NCBI GenBank assembly: GCA_028095005.1 | Contig: CM051460.1 | Location: forward strand, 232,704,742 to 232,768,741 | DNA: 64,000 nucleotides | Direction of reading: 5' to 3' | Origin: Rhynchospora pubera | Lineage: Eukaryota; Streptophyta; Magnoliopsida; Poales; Cyperaceae | Part shown: in pieces, positions 14,401 to 26,505 of the stretch | Layout: the number at the start of each line of letters is the position of its first letter | Numbering within the stretch: the stretch's first letter is position 1 | The notes under the pieces: generated by a model | What the model saw: only the letters and a program-made list of their open reading frames with translations | What the model was told of the DNA's origin: nothing | Databases searched by the model: none | Made by a program: the position numbers and the translations under genes

Positions 14401-16118
14401 ATTAATGTGCTATTTATTCAAAAAGATTGGACTATACATGGTAATTGCGCATATAATTTGCAAATATTGCAATTCTGAGCATAATTTGAACATTTTGTTC
14501 ATTTCTGAATTCGTTCTAAGTCATTTCATCACAATAATCTATATTCAAACTTTTTATACTGTCCATATATATGATTAATATGTTATTTATTCTAAAAAAA
14601 TTGATTATACATGGTAATTACTCATATAAAGTGCAAATAATGCAATTCTGAGCATCATTTGAGCATTTGAATAGTTTCTGGGTTCATTCTAAGTCAAATC
14701 ATCACTATAATCAACATTTCAACTCTTTATGCTGTCAAGAAAATGATTCATTTGTTATTTATTCAATAATATTGGATTATACATGGTAATTACGGATATA
14801 AAGCGCAAATAATGCAATTCTAAGCATCATTTGTGTATTTTGATCGTTGCTGTATTAATTCTAAGTCATTTAAACCCAAGAATCATCATTTAAACTCTTT
14901 ATATTGTCTATAATATTTTTTATATGTTATTTATTCAAAAAGATAGGATTATACATGGAAATTACGGATATAACACGCAAATAATGCAATTCTGAGCATC
15001 ATTTGAGTATTTGAATAGTTTCTGGATTCATTATAAATTTCTAATTCATTTCTTCACTATAATTGACATTTATACACTTTATACAGCCTGGAATAATTTA
15101 TTCAAATGGATTGTATACATGGTAATTACGTATATAAAATGCAAATAATGCAATTCTGAGCATTATACTGATTGTTTCTAATTCATTTCATTTCTACACT
15201 AATCGACATTTAAACTTTTTATACTGTCCAAAATATTGTTCATATGTTATTTATTCGAAAAGTTTGGATTATACATGTTGCTACGCATATAAAGTCAAAA
15301 TATTGCAATACTGTGCATCAATTGAGCATTTCAATCATTTCTGGATTCATTCTAAGTCATTTCATCATAATAATCAACATTTAAACTCTTTATACTGTTT
15401 AGAATATGATTCAAACGTTATTTATTGAAAACGATTGGATTATAAATGGTAATTACGCATATAAAGCGCAAATAATGCAATTCTGAGCATCATTTGTTCA
15501 TTTCGATCGTTTCTGTATAAATTTTATGTAATTGCTTTACAATAATCTATATTTAATTCTTTATAGTGTCTAGAATATGATTCATTTGTTATTTATTCAA
15601 AAATATTGGATTATACAAAGTAATTACGCATGTAAAGTGCAAATAATGCAATTCTGAGCATCATTTGTGTATTTCGATCATTTCTGGATTAATTCTAAGT
15701 CATTTCATCATAATAATCAACATTTAAACTCCTTGTACTTTCTAGAATTTGATTAATGTTTTATTTATATAAAAAAATATTAGACTATACATGGTAATTA
15801 CGCATATAAATTGAAAATATTGTAATTCGGGCATAATTTGAACATTTCGATCGTTTCTAGATTCATTTTGATTTCTGAGTCATTTCGTCACAATAACCCA
15901 TATTTAAACTCTATATAATGTTGATAATATGATTAATATGTTATTTATCCAAAAAGATTGAATTATGCATTGTAATTACACACATAAAGAGCAAATAATG
16001 TAATTCTGAGCATCATTCGAGCATTTGAATCGTTTCTGGATTTATTCTAAAACATTTCATCATAATAATTAATATTTAAACTCTTTATATTGTCCAGAAT
16101 ATGATTCATATGTTATTT
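2406..16118 (+). repeat. 172-bp AT-rich satellite array, ~80 monomers
   Basis: A tandem array with a period of 172-173 bp; for example the GAGCATCATTTGAGCATTT block recurs near 3423, 3596, 3768 and 3941. Landmarks in the unit, in order, are GCAATTCTGAGCATCATTTG, TTTCTGGATTCATTCTAAG, ACATTTAAACTCTTTATACTG, AATATGATTCATATGTTATT and ATTGGATTATACATGGTAAT. Monomers differ visibly from each other, so the array is not freshly homogenised. The unit length is in the range usual for plant centromeric or subtelomeric satellites, but position on the chromosome cannot be read here. It contains no genes. Confidence 0.96.
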
Positions 16119-16470
16119 ATACTGTATAAAAGTTTGCTTTTGGGATGAACAGTGATGAACACATCATAATGATGAACAGTAATGAACACTCCGTGCTGTT
16201 TTTGGTGCGATACCTTCCTGTTGGACATAACCTATGATCTTGCATAGACAACATACTTGCTCACACAACCACACCACAATGATTTTGATTTTTTGTCTTA
16301 CACTTTGTGGAATTCTTAGTGTGATGCAGTCTTTGTTGTAGATATTCTATTTTTTTGGATAAGCAACATACTTGCCTACACATCCACACCACAATGAGTC
16401 GGTACATATAAGATTAGGAAAGCAAAGAAAGAAAAAAGGAACACGGTTCTTCTTTCATTTTCTACTCTCT

Positions 16471-16487
16471 AACAATAGACGCCTCTC
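16471..16487 (+). repeat. LINE target-site duplication, left copy
   Basis: AACAATAGACGCCTCTC (17 bp) is repeated exactly at 46651-46667, directly after the LINE poly-A tail. This fixes the LINE boundaries. Confidence 0.92.
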
Positions 16488-16567
16488 ACTGTGAGTCGGT
16501 ACATGCTTGCTCCAGTTTTTTTAGAAGTTCTTGAACATGTTTGGTTATGTTGTGTATTCTGGTTTTG

Positions 16568-18781
16568 ATGACTCTTAAACAGTTGAAATTTCTTTCTTGG
16601 AATGTACGTGGGCTGGGGGATGGGCCCAAACGTTTAGTTGTTTCTGACACTATTCGTACTTCTCACTGTGATGTTTTTTGCCTTCAAGAAACTAAAATCC
16701 GTAACCCCACTTTTGCTGTTGTTGCTTCCTTTACGCCTTCTTTTTTTGACAGAAATTTGGTAATGTTAGATGCTATAGACTCTCGTGGTGGCTGTGTTAT
16801 TGGCTTCAAAAAATTCCTTTTACCTGTTAGTACTTTTGTAACCCGACATACTTGCTCTGTGCTACTGCTTGACTCAAGGGTTGACAAGTCATTTTTAGTG
16901 ACAAATGTGTATGGCCCTAACTCTTCAATGTTTAGAGCAGGTTTTTTTAAAGAACTGGAATTTATTAATAGCCTGCAAGATGTACCTTGGGTAGTCTTAG
17001 GGGATTTCAATGTGGTACGTTGGATGAATGACAGATCCTCCATAGCAACTGACTTTTCTCAAATGAAGTTAATAAATGATTTTATCAGAGATAGTCATCT
17101 GTTTGATGTACCCCTAGCTAACAAACAATTCACTTGGTCCAATAAGCAACCGCAGCCTGTGTTATCAAGGCTGGATCGTACCTTGCTTTCTCCACACTGG
17201 CTCTCCTTTTATCCAGCTCTCACCTTGACGGCATTGCCAACGGTAGTTTCTGATCATGTGCCTCTTCTTCTGCATTGCAAACAACCACCCACGATCCCAA
17301 AACGTTTGAGGCTAGAAAAATTTTGGTTTCAATATGATGATTTCCACAACATCACAAGTCATACTTGGGACGCAAATGTTTCACTCCCAGCTGCTCAAAA
17401 GTTCAATCTCAAAAACAGCATGTTACAGAAGCATCTGAATTCCTGGCATAAATCGACTTTTCCCTTTGTCAATGTTCACTTAACCAACGCCAAATCTTTT
17501 ATCAGCCTGCTAGATTCCTTAGAGGAAAAAAGAAACCTTTCCTCATTAGAGTTGCAGGTTAGAATTCTTTTAAGGCAACATGCTTTTCAACTAGCAAATA
17601 TTATTGAATCAAGATGGCATCAGAGGGCCAGAATACAATGGCTAAAGTGTGGTGACAGGAATACTCGATATTTTCATGCAACTGCGTCAGCCAAGCTCAG
17701 AAAAAAAACTGTATCAATGCTAGAATCTGATGGCAGGATCATTACAAACCCTAAGGAAATACTCCATGCCTTCACGGCTTTTTACCAGATTTTGCTGGGT
17801 GCTACAACAGCCACTATTCCTTGCTCAATTGAATCTCTATATGAACTTAGACATACACTTATTCACCTAAGTTCTCCCTTCTCTCCTTTTGAAATAAAAA
17901 GGGCAGTTTGCAATCTTACTGATAATAAAGCTTCAGGACCGGATGGTCTACCTAATGAATTTGCGAAAGTCAAATGGGATCTCATTAAAGGAGATTTGCT
18001 TCAAGTCTTTCAGGATCTGTACAGGGGTACCTTGAACCTTCAAGGTTTAAATTTAGCACACATAACTGTACTGCCAAAACATGAAACAGCCTCTAAAATA
18101 ACAGACTTTCGACCAATAAGTGTAATTAACTATCTCCCTAAGTTGATTAGCAAAGTACTAGCTACGAGAATTGCTTCACAGATTAATAACCTAGTCTCGT
18201 TAGCGCAATCAGGGTTCATCAAAGGAAGAATGTTACAGGAAAATTTCCTGGGTGCGAGGGAAATTGTATCTCACTTAGTTAACTGTAAACAACCTGCAAT
18301 CTTGCTGAAATTGGACTTTTTCAAAGCGTTTGATACGGTCAACTGGACGTTCCTTTTTAGAGTTCTGGAGGTGTTTGGCTTTCCCCATAATTTCATCTCG
18401 TGGATCAAGCTACTACTCTCAACTTCCACTTCGGCGGTTCTATTAAATGGACAGGTGGGATCTATTTTTCAACATCAACAAGGCCTGCGACAGGGAGACC
18501 CGTTATCCCCTTTTCTTTTCATCATTGTAGCGGATGTGCTGGCTAGGATGTGTCAAGCTGTTGCTGTTTCAGTGCCGTTCACTATCTCTAATCGACTTAC
18601 ATCTCCCTTCCACATCCTGCAATACGCTGACGACACTCTTATCTTTTGTACTGCAAAGGGAAAGGCGATACAAACTCTCAAGTTAACTCTAACCTTGTTC
18701 TCCTTGTGCTCTGGGCTTAAGCTTAATTTAGCTAAATCAACTTTTGTACCCTTCAATCTGTCTCCAATAGCTATTGCAAAC
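16568..18781 (+). CDS. LINE ORF2, N-terminal part: endonuclease and reverse transcriptase
   Basis: This frame encodes 738 residues up to the LTR insertion point. I chose the ATG at 16568 because it directly precedes the endonuclease motif; the frame is open slightly further upstream. Residues about 1-230 are an AP-like endonuclease (motifs WNVRGL, LQETK, VYGP, LGDFN, SRLDR, SDH), which nicks target DNA. A linker follows, then the reverse transcriptase, with FRPIS, LDFFKAFDTVNW, GLRQGDPLSPFLF and the catalytic YADD. The frame ends inside the RT region at 18781, where the LTR begins; any reading past this point is LTR sequence. The domain order is typical of plant L1 elements. It is inactive as it stands because the insertion separates it from its C-terminal part. 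Confidence 0.93.
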
Positions 18782-21700
18782 TGTCGCGGCTTTTTCGTCA
18801 TTATTCTCCTCGAAGGAATTTCTCGAAGAACAATGGGAACATACCCTTAGATTCACCTCCCTTAAGGTTTCGATCTCTATGGCGGGTATCTCTCGAAACA
18901 AGAGAACCCTATAAAGAGTCGCTACTTAAAGAAGTTTCTTGATTTAGCGGGTCCTTTCTTTCCAATAGGCGCAAGCCCCTATTGTTAATTACCCCGTAGT
19001 TACCTACGAGAACCTCTGATTAAGGGACGTAAAGGGGATTGACGTAATGGGCTAAGAAAAGGGAATTATGGAGTGCTATTATTTGTTTTAAGGAGGCCTT
19101 AATTGATGGTACCAGACCTAATTGACGGGACCCAATTAAGGATCACCGAACTATTACTAAAAGACTTTGAACTTGGACTTCTAAAGAAAAGTAAACAAAA
19201 AGGATTTGATTTTTGGTTTAGAAGAGGTTTTCGTTTGGAAGAAAAGAAACCTTCACTTGGAATCATTTTGGAGTCGTTTTACAACCTTCGGGGCATTTGG
19301 CGCCACTTGTGAAAGTTGGTTCTTTTACAACCCTCTGGACATTTGGCGTCACTTGTGAGAGTTGGTTCTTTTACAACCCTCGGGACATTTGGCGTCACTT
19401 GTGAGAGTTGGTTCTCGGGCCATTTGGCGGCACTTGTGAGAACAAAAGGGAATTTTACAACCTTCGGGGCATTTGGCGCCACTTGTGAAAGTTGGTTCTT
19501 TTACAACCCTCGGGACATTTGGCGTCACTTGTGAGAGTTGGTTCTCGGGCCATTTGGCGGCACTTGTGAGAACAAAAGGGAATTTTACAACCTTCGGGGC
19601 ATTTGGCGCCACTTGTGAAAGTTGGTTCTTTTACAACCCTCGGGACATTTGGCGTCACTTGTGAGAGTTGGTTCTCGGGCCATTTGGCGGCACTTGTGAG
19701 AACAAAAGGGAATTTTACAACCTTCGGGGCATTTGGCGCCACTTGTGAAAGTTAGTTCTTTTACAACCCTCGGGACATTTGGCGTCACTTGTGAGAGTTG
19801 GTTCTCGGGCCATTTGGCGGCACTTGTGAGAACAAAAGGGAATTCTACAACCTTCGGGGCATTTGGCGCCACTTATGAAAGTTGGTTCTTTTACAACCGT
19901 CGGGACCTCTTGGGCGGTCTTCTTGTGAGAGTTGGTTCTTTAACGACCCTAGGGACCATCTTGATCGGTCTTCTTAACAAGAGTCGGTTCTCGGGACCAT
20001 CTTAGTCGGTCTTCTTGTGAGAACAAAAATGGAATTCTTTGGACGAAGGGGCCCGTAAGAATTCGATTTCTAAATCATCTAAGGTTGATCTCAACCCTAG
20101 TGAGGGACTTTTCCTCAAACGAAGAAGTTTCGGCTTTGACTTTGGGTTTCGCGTTTAGACTTTTGATTTTGATGTTTCGCTTGGGATATTGGTGATATTT
20201 ATTCACTTTGGCCTTTGAAACTTTTGACTTTTAGAAATTCCTCCTTTTAGATTTAAAAATACTTGTTTTGAGAGTCTTTTAATATTTAAAAATATTATTC
20301 TTGAAATCACTTGGATATCGAGAGTACTTAGCTTTTGATTTTATAAATTTCATTTTTTAAAGATACAATTGATTTATTTTGACTTTGTAATTTGTGAAAA
20401 TAATATTCTTATTTGAAAATATTTGATTTCGAAGATATTATATTTAGAATTTTTATTTCAAAAGCATTTAGTTTTAGTTTTAGAATTCTATAAATAGGTT
20501 TATTAGTTTTCTAATATTTATAAATTTCATTTTTAAAGTGAAAATACTTTAAAAATACAAAAGGCCGCTACTTTGACATATTTTCACATCAAAGTATCAG
20601 TGAAACAAGTTTATTTTGTTTTTTTAGGATTTTATGGATATGTTGTTTGTATATTTTTTTTTTTGAGCTTCCTACTATTTTAAATGAATTTTTCAAAATT
20701 TCTGCTGACTTGGCGTTTTCCTATTGGGCCACATCGTCTAATGTCGCTGAAATGGCCGTTGTTTGGGCGTGAGCTGGCGCTGACACGATAGCTGACGCGT
20801 AAAGGCATTCGTCTCTTTACGCGGGTTCCATATGGTGGGTATCTGACAAGTCATGTAGGTTTTTCGCCACAGAAGATCGAAGGGGTCAAATAGGCGCTGA
20901 AATTCCATTCGAGAGGGACGGATCTTATTTTCTTCGTTAATGGTTCCGGCAAAGCGGGTATTAACCCGTTAATTCCACCGGCCGTTGCAGCTGACAGAAG
21001 AGGTATCCACGGAATCGTGAAACCAAGAGGAAGACGATGATGCTCTCCGTTTAGGCCGCGCCATCGTTATTTGTTCAGGAAGTCGAGAGTTTTGTGTGAC
21101 AGTACAAGAGTCAGAATTCAGTTTAGTCCCTCTAAACTTTATTTTATGTTTCTGATGATCGCCGTTGCCCCCGTCGATGGGGCTGACCTTGTTAGAATCA
21201 CGACATAGCAGAGAGCGTGAAGATGTCTTCGATTAAGGTTGCGTCTATTTAATTTAGCGAAGAGATCACTAACTGATACGGCATGGTACGGGGAAAGTAA
21301 CGTGAAGTGGTACTCAGGGAATTATTTCACTTTGGCTTTGAAGAAAGAATTAACATTGACCTCTCTAATCCTAATCATCTCGTATACTTATGGTAATTGT
21401 TGGCAGGGCTCATCAATTAATTATCTTTTCATGAAATTATCTTTTGACGATCTAGACAACATACTATTTCTTGAACTCCACATGTGGTCAAGTCTTGAGA
21501 AGCCTATACCATATATGGTATACACCTGTACAGCACTTGCTTGGCACAAATGTCATATACAACATTAAGTTGGCTCTGTTATGTTGTCAATTTTGGGGCA
21601 TACTTATACCTCCTAAATACTGGTAAATAACAATTCTAAAGACATTGAGTCGCATAACAAAGTCATGCCTAATTATGATAACAAGAAATATGTATTCCAG

Positions 21701-23993
21701 AGCCAATGAAGACTATCTGACTGTACCAAGGCTCAGCAGTTGGGTAACAATGAAACTAAACATTCAAGGGCATGTCTAATGTAGGACAACAAACTTGTAC
21801 TTTGCCACTGCTCAAAATTTACTAGAAGACACCACAAGATTTGCAACATTCGCTGGCCTCTCAGAAACTGAACAAGAGAAATTACTGACGTCTCTCATGC
21901 TAAATTGAACTTTGTGAAGAATAGGAGCCTATTTAGCCACAAAATCATTACAATTCCTACCGAATTACAATCAAAAGGGATGGTTAGAACCTGGATACAG
22001 GGGGCATCTTTCATTAAAGTTCAGAAACATTCAAGTACTCTATTTCAATCTTAATGTACTTGTGGCAGTTTAATTAGACGATTTAGTTAAACTATTTTAC
22101 CAGTTTTCAATTCAAGAACAACTAGGTCATATCAGAATACTCTTAAAAGTCACGTTTATGCACATTAATCCAGAAATTGAGAGAAATAACACAAAACTAA
22201 ATTTTGGCAGCATTTCGACTTGAATTTGTGGTAATTGCTTAGAGATCCTCTAACTTGAGCTCAAGCAAGCATCAAATTGGAGAACCGAGGTCTGGCACTG
22301 AGGAACCCTCAACCGAGACCAGTAGCAATACCTAGTCATGAGGAATCCTCATGCTAGATTACCTTCTCCAATCTATGACTAAGGAACCCTTAGCGTAGAT
22401 CTTGATGGAGGTAGGCAAAGGATTAGACCAGAGATTAGGGGAAAAGAGGAAACAATCAAAAGAAGAAGTTAAAAGGAAGAAAAGCTTACGATCAAGACAC
22501 AGGAATTACATTTCTGAAACTAACATTGAACTTTTTATGTTTTCTTTTACTAAGCGATCACCTAATGTCATGGAACCCATGGCACAGGATCTCACATTCC
22601 TAAATTTCATCAAGATGAGACGGAGATTAAGAGAAGGTAGAAAATTTCCAAGAAAAGGCCAGAAAAGAAGAACAAGCTATTTAACTTACTGAAACCTCAT
22701 TATTGAAACCAAGATTATCCTTAATTCCTCTCGATTGATCACCTAATACCATGGATCCCATGGTATAGGATCTCAGATCTCAAGGCCTCATCAAGATAAT
22801 CAAGAAGATCGTCATCTAAACAAAATCGTTTGATTCACACTTTCACAGATAGAAAACGAGTTTCAATCTAAACGAAATCCATCAATTCTTTCAAGAAAAC
22901 AAGCAATTGCATACAAAACCGCCATGGTTTACCTCGTTTCTTACCTACCTTGCTTCGATACAACTTCTTTCTTCTAGTTAAGCTTGCGAATTCTCCTATC
23001 CTATCCTATCTTGCAGTGCACAACAGGTGCTTGTAAAAATGGCTACCTATACTATCCTATCTGTGTGTATTCTGTGGAAGAAAAAGCTTGGAAGCGAAGT
23101 CCAATTCTAGTCGTGGGAAAGGGGGTTTAACTCGCTCCCTTTCTCTCCTCCGATGCCTCTATTTATAGGCGTTCCCCTCTTCTCTGATTCGTTGGGAATC
23201 TTCCGGAGCCCGGCGGTTTCATAACAAACCAGCTCCAACGATTTTCAGCTGGGAATTTTCCCCTTCTTTCTTTCACGTCTTGGCTGCTCTTAGTTTATGG
23301 TGAACCGAGGTTCTGACAGTGGGGTTTGGTGATCCTTCCATTTACTCGGTCTTCATGGTCTGAGCGTGTTTGTCCTTTGTTTCAAGAGGTGGTCAATTTG
23401 TTGACTAAGTTCACACCCTCAGCGACACATTCTCTTCTTTCCTCTGTGTGCTCTTGGTATCCCATACACCATGTAATGTTATCCGATTTGCTGATCATGG
23501 TTCATGAGGAACACTTGCACCCATCTTTAGTGCACAAGCGCTCAAACTTGAGCTGAAGCGCGTCTCTAACACCATTTGTTGCGCCTTTTTTTTCCCTACA
23601 CCCGTTCCTTGTGAGCCGTGCATTACCCTTCTACTTCATCTGCTACGGCGCACGTGGACCTAGTGCATCTATGTTGCTCACTGTACGGAGGGAATTTTGA
23701 AAAATCCTTCACCTTCTCCGTTTCGCTAACACTGGAGATGTGCAGTGATCGCTGGAATTTATTTGCTCTTGTGACATGCCTTATTTATTCACCTTTGTTT
23801 CATCATTTTATCTTATTTCTCGTCTCCTTTGTGTACACCACATACTTAGGAGTTCAAATCACATGCCACTGGTTCCGTGTACCCCATGCAATTCTCTCTT
23901 TTTTTTTCTTTTTTTTTATGAGAAATTAGTTACTTCCCTCATTTTTTTGCATTTATTCTTTTCTTTCCACCCTCTTTTTTTTATGGTTCAACA
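18782..23993 (-). repeat. 3' LTR (5212 bp)
   Basis: This is a direct copy of 39758-45231, with about nine substitutions and a few 1-nt length changes by eye. It also has two fewer 130-bp tandem units, which accounts for almost all of the 262-bp length difference. I see no gene in it. The minus-strand TATA-like box lies near 23158-23167. The near identity points to a recent insertion. Confidence 0.95.
19273..19905. repeat. 130-bp tandem array in the 3' LTR (5 units)
   Basis: CTACAACC or TTACAACC followed by TTCGGGGCATTTGGCGCC starts units near 19276, 19453, 19583, 19713 and 19843. The regular spacing is 130 bp, and the first unit carries an extra ~47-bp subunit. Each unit is made of three related ~43-bp subunits sharing a CATTTGGCG(C/T/G)CACTTGTGA core, so the array has two levels of repetition. 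Confidence 0.93.
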
Positions 23994-24008
23994 AATGCCC
24001 CCGCCAAA
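23994..24008 (-). other. Polypurine tract (PPT)
   Basis: On the minus strand, TTTGGCGGGGGCATT lies directly before the 3' LTR start (TGTTGAACC). It is purine rich with a G5 core, in the place where plus-strand DNA synthesis is primed in LTR retrotransposons. Confidence 0.75.
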
Positions 24009-24561
24009 GCATCATTGAGCATGTGTAAATGACCCTGAGTTATTTCCATGGTTGATGTGCTTTGGTGCCTTCATGCAATATTTGATTTATTTCAACCATC
24101 ATTCTTCCTTGAACATCATTCCTTTGCTGCATACAGATTCGATTCTCTGTATGGTCACATAGCATCCTAGTTCAGTTCTTATCCACTGGTACCAGAGGCA
24201 TTGCATTTTTGTCTTTGCTCGCCGGTACAAAAGGAGTTGCATTTCTGTCTTTATCCGCTGGTATAAACCGTGCCATCGCCAGAATAGTACTGGGACCAGA
24301 GAAGCTTCAGGTGACAGCTGCATCCTTACCCGTTTTGTTTCACCAGCTACCCTGTCTACGCCTGGCATACATACTACTATCACGTTGATCACTCTTTCAC
24401 TAACCCGGCTCATGGACTTGGCTCATACAATACCGTTTCACCTCAAATCGAATCCCAGGGGAACGTCTGATGGGGCCCAGGTCTCGGTGACTTGTTTTCC
24501 TCACCACAGTTGACTGTGTACACGTGTTATTTGACTGAGCAAACCCTAACTTGCTCCAGGC

Positions 24562-24570
24562 TTTATATAC
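24562..24570 (+). promoter_or_regulatory. TATA box of the antisense gene cassette
   Basis: TTTATATAC (TATATA at 24564-24569) is followed about 30 bp on by a pyrimidine-rich start region (CTTCTCTTTTCGCC). It reads rightwards, opposite to Gag, towards gene A at 26506. It lies inside the element, outside the LTR, so the cassette appears to have its own promoter. No function is recognised in 24009-24560. Confidence 0.5.
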
Positions 24571-24594
24571 CCCTTATTGTGTGCTTCTCTTTTC

Positions 24595-26497
24595 GCCTCC
24601 CTCCTTTCCTGCTGAGTTAAGTTCCCCTTTCTCTCTCAATCATTTCTTCTCTTCCATCTTTCCATGGTCTAAGTCAGGGGATCCCTTTCTTTAGACTATT
24701 CACCGCCTAGCTCAGTGGTTCACTGGGTTTAGGTGTTGCTTTGTGATCTATGCTGAGGGTTCCTCGGTTTTAGATCAAGATCTGTGGTAAGAACTGAAGC
24801 TAGTTCATGCCATGAGATCTACTCGTTTGCTCAATTTACAAGGTTACTCGCTTTTTTGATCTTTCTTTTAACTTTCTTCTCTTTTGGTGTTCGCAGATTT
24901 GCTTAATGGCAGCATGCCTCTTCACCAATTGCTGGCAGACTGAGAGGTTGACAGTTCCCCATCATTCAGGTATTTCTCCCTCTTCTCTTTGTATCATTTT
25001 TGCTCAATGTTGCATACTTAATATCACTGCCATTTTCAAGCATGCTTCTCATGATTTTCTTCTTATTTGGCTTTTTGAACAGAACCTCTTCTTCTCTGCT
25101 AGCAATTGACTGAAAAGCTCTGTGCTTTTCCTTTGTTCACATCACTGAGGTATCATTTTCATTCCTCTTTTGCTCTTCTTTTCATCTGCATCTCATCTGT
25201 TTGCCATTTCTAGTTCTCACCTCAACTTTGCTCTTTGACTTTGAATCAGGCCCTTGTTCAATTTCACTTTCTACTGCTTCATCCAGCTAGTTGCCGACAC
25301 AACTCTCCTTCCTTTCTCAGGTTACCACTCTTTCCTCTTTCTTTTGCCTCCGTATGGTTTCACAGTTTTAAGGTTCACTTCTTTGTTACAGATCATTGCA
25401 TCAACCTTTACTTTCTTTTTATTTGCTATGCCACTTTTATTTGGTCAGTAGGCGTGTCATTTCTACAAAATCTCACATTTTCAGTCTTTTTTCATGTCAC
25501 GATGAGGCCCTTTGCTTCACAGTGGTCCAAAATTTTGCAAGCACTAGCTATTCCTTGTCCCTCCTTTTAATTCCCTTCTCAGCTTCTTTGTTTTACTAAA
25601 GGTTTAATAATGGTTAAGCATGTCACACCTATCTTCTTTTGTTGTATTGTAACGGGCAGCTGTGGTTTCATTGCCGCTGCTGATAATCAGGGAATTTGTT
25701 GTTACTTCCTCCGTTTTATGATGCAGCATGCTTCATTTTCATTCACTTTCCCCTTTACTCATTTTTAGAAATTCTGAATGGGCCCCACGACATTTGTATA
25801 TGGGGCTGGGCTTCTCCTCCTCATTTATTTATTTATTTTTTGGGTTTGGGCCATAGCTTTTATTTGGGACTGATTGAAAAATAAAAAATGTTGGGCCGTG
25901 GTTTCGGCATGGGCTGCGTGAGAATTACAATCTGGGAGGCCCGTTTTTTTTTGTAAATTCCATATCCTACTTTGCTTGGTACCGATGACACCAATTTTCC
26001 TTTCCTCTCTTTTTTTTACAGACCTCTCTCGGCTTACTCCCAACCTCCTCTAATCGGCTCTTCAAGCTTCTCTTTGAGGTACACACTTCTCTCTTCTTTG
26101 ACATGTATGATGATGATTGTAAAAGTGAAATGCGAATGTGAAATGTGAATGTGAAATGTGAATATGGAATGGGAATGTGGAGATATTTTGGTTTGGGAAC
26201 TTAAATTGTTGGGGTTAAGATTTGGTTATTTGGAATGATATTGAATGATGTGGAATTGGGTTAACTTGCTTAGGATTGATTTGAGTTGTTTGGGGTTGGC
26301 TATTTGCATGGGGTATTTGAGTTGGATTGAATTGCTTGGAATTGAGTTCAAACGGGTTTATTTGAATTGTGGATTTGAGGTTTAGTCAAAGGGATTTGAA
26401 CTGTTTGGGTTTGGACTTGGTTAGGTTATCAAACAGGTTTAGTTAGGCTCACTAGTTTAGCTCTTGAAATAACACTTCTTTTCATTTTCTCAAAAGA
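24595..26497 (+). other. Putative multi-exon 5' leader of gene A
   Basis: This CT-rich stretch without a long frame contains a chain of good GT-AG splice pairs. Candidate mini-exons are 24897-24969, 25083-25149, 25250-25320, 25392-about 25447, and 26023 to about 26079. They are bounded by donors such as CAG|GTATTT, GAG|GTATCA and GAG|GTACAC and by acceptors such as TTCGCAG, TTGAACAG, GAATCAG and TTTACAG. A final intron would end at TCTCAAAAG (about 26497), just before the gene A ATG. The exons are 56-73 nt long and appear non-coding. This is inferred from signals only. Confidence 0.4.
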
Positions 26498-26505
26498 ATC
26501 TTTTA

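Noticed and set aside
2406..16118. CRISPR-like array
   Set aside because: Repeats are 172 bp, contiguous and diverged with no spacers, in a plant nuclear context. It is a satellite.
18782..18850. Last codons of the open frame beginning before 16568
   Set aside because: They are LTR sequence read past the insertion point, not LINE protein.
19279..19872. Overlapping open frames of 63-95 codons on both strands in the LTR tandem array
   Set aside because: They repeat every 130 bp, occur in both LTRs and on both strands, and have no start context or domain. They are a by-product of the GC-richer repeat.
22402..22692. 96-codon basic open frame in each LTR (also at 43638)
   Set aside because: It lies in the predicted transcribed leader with no recognisable domain. 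Identity between LTRs is expected from their origin and is not evidence of selection.
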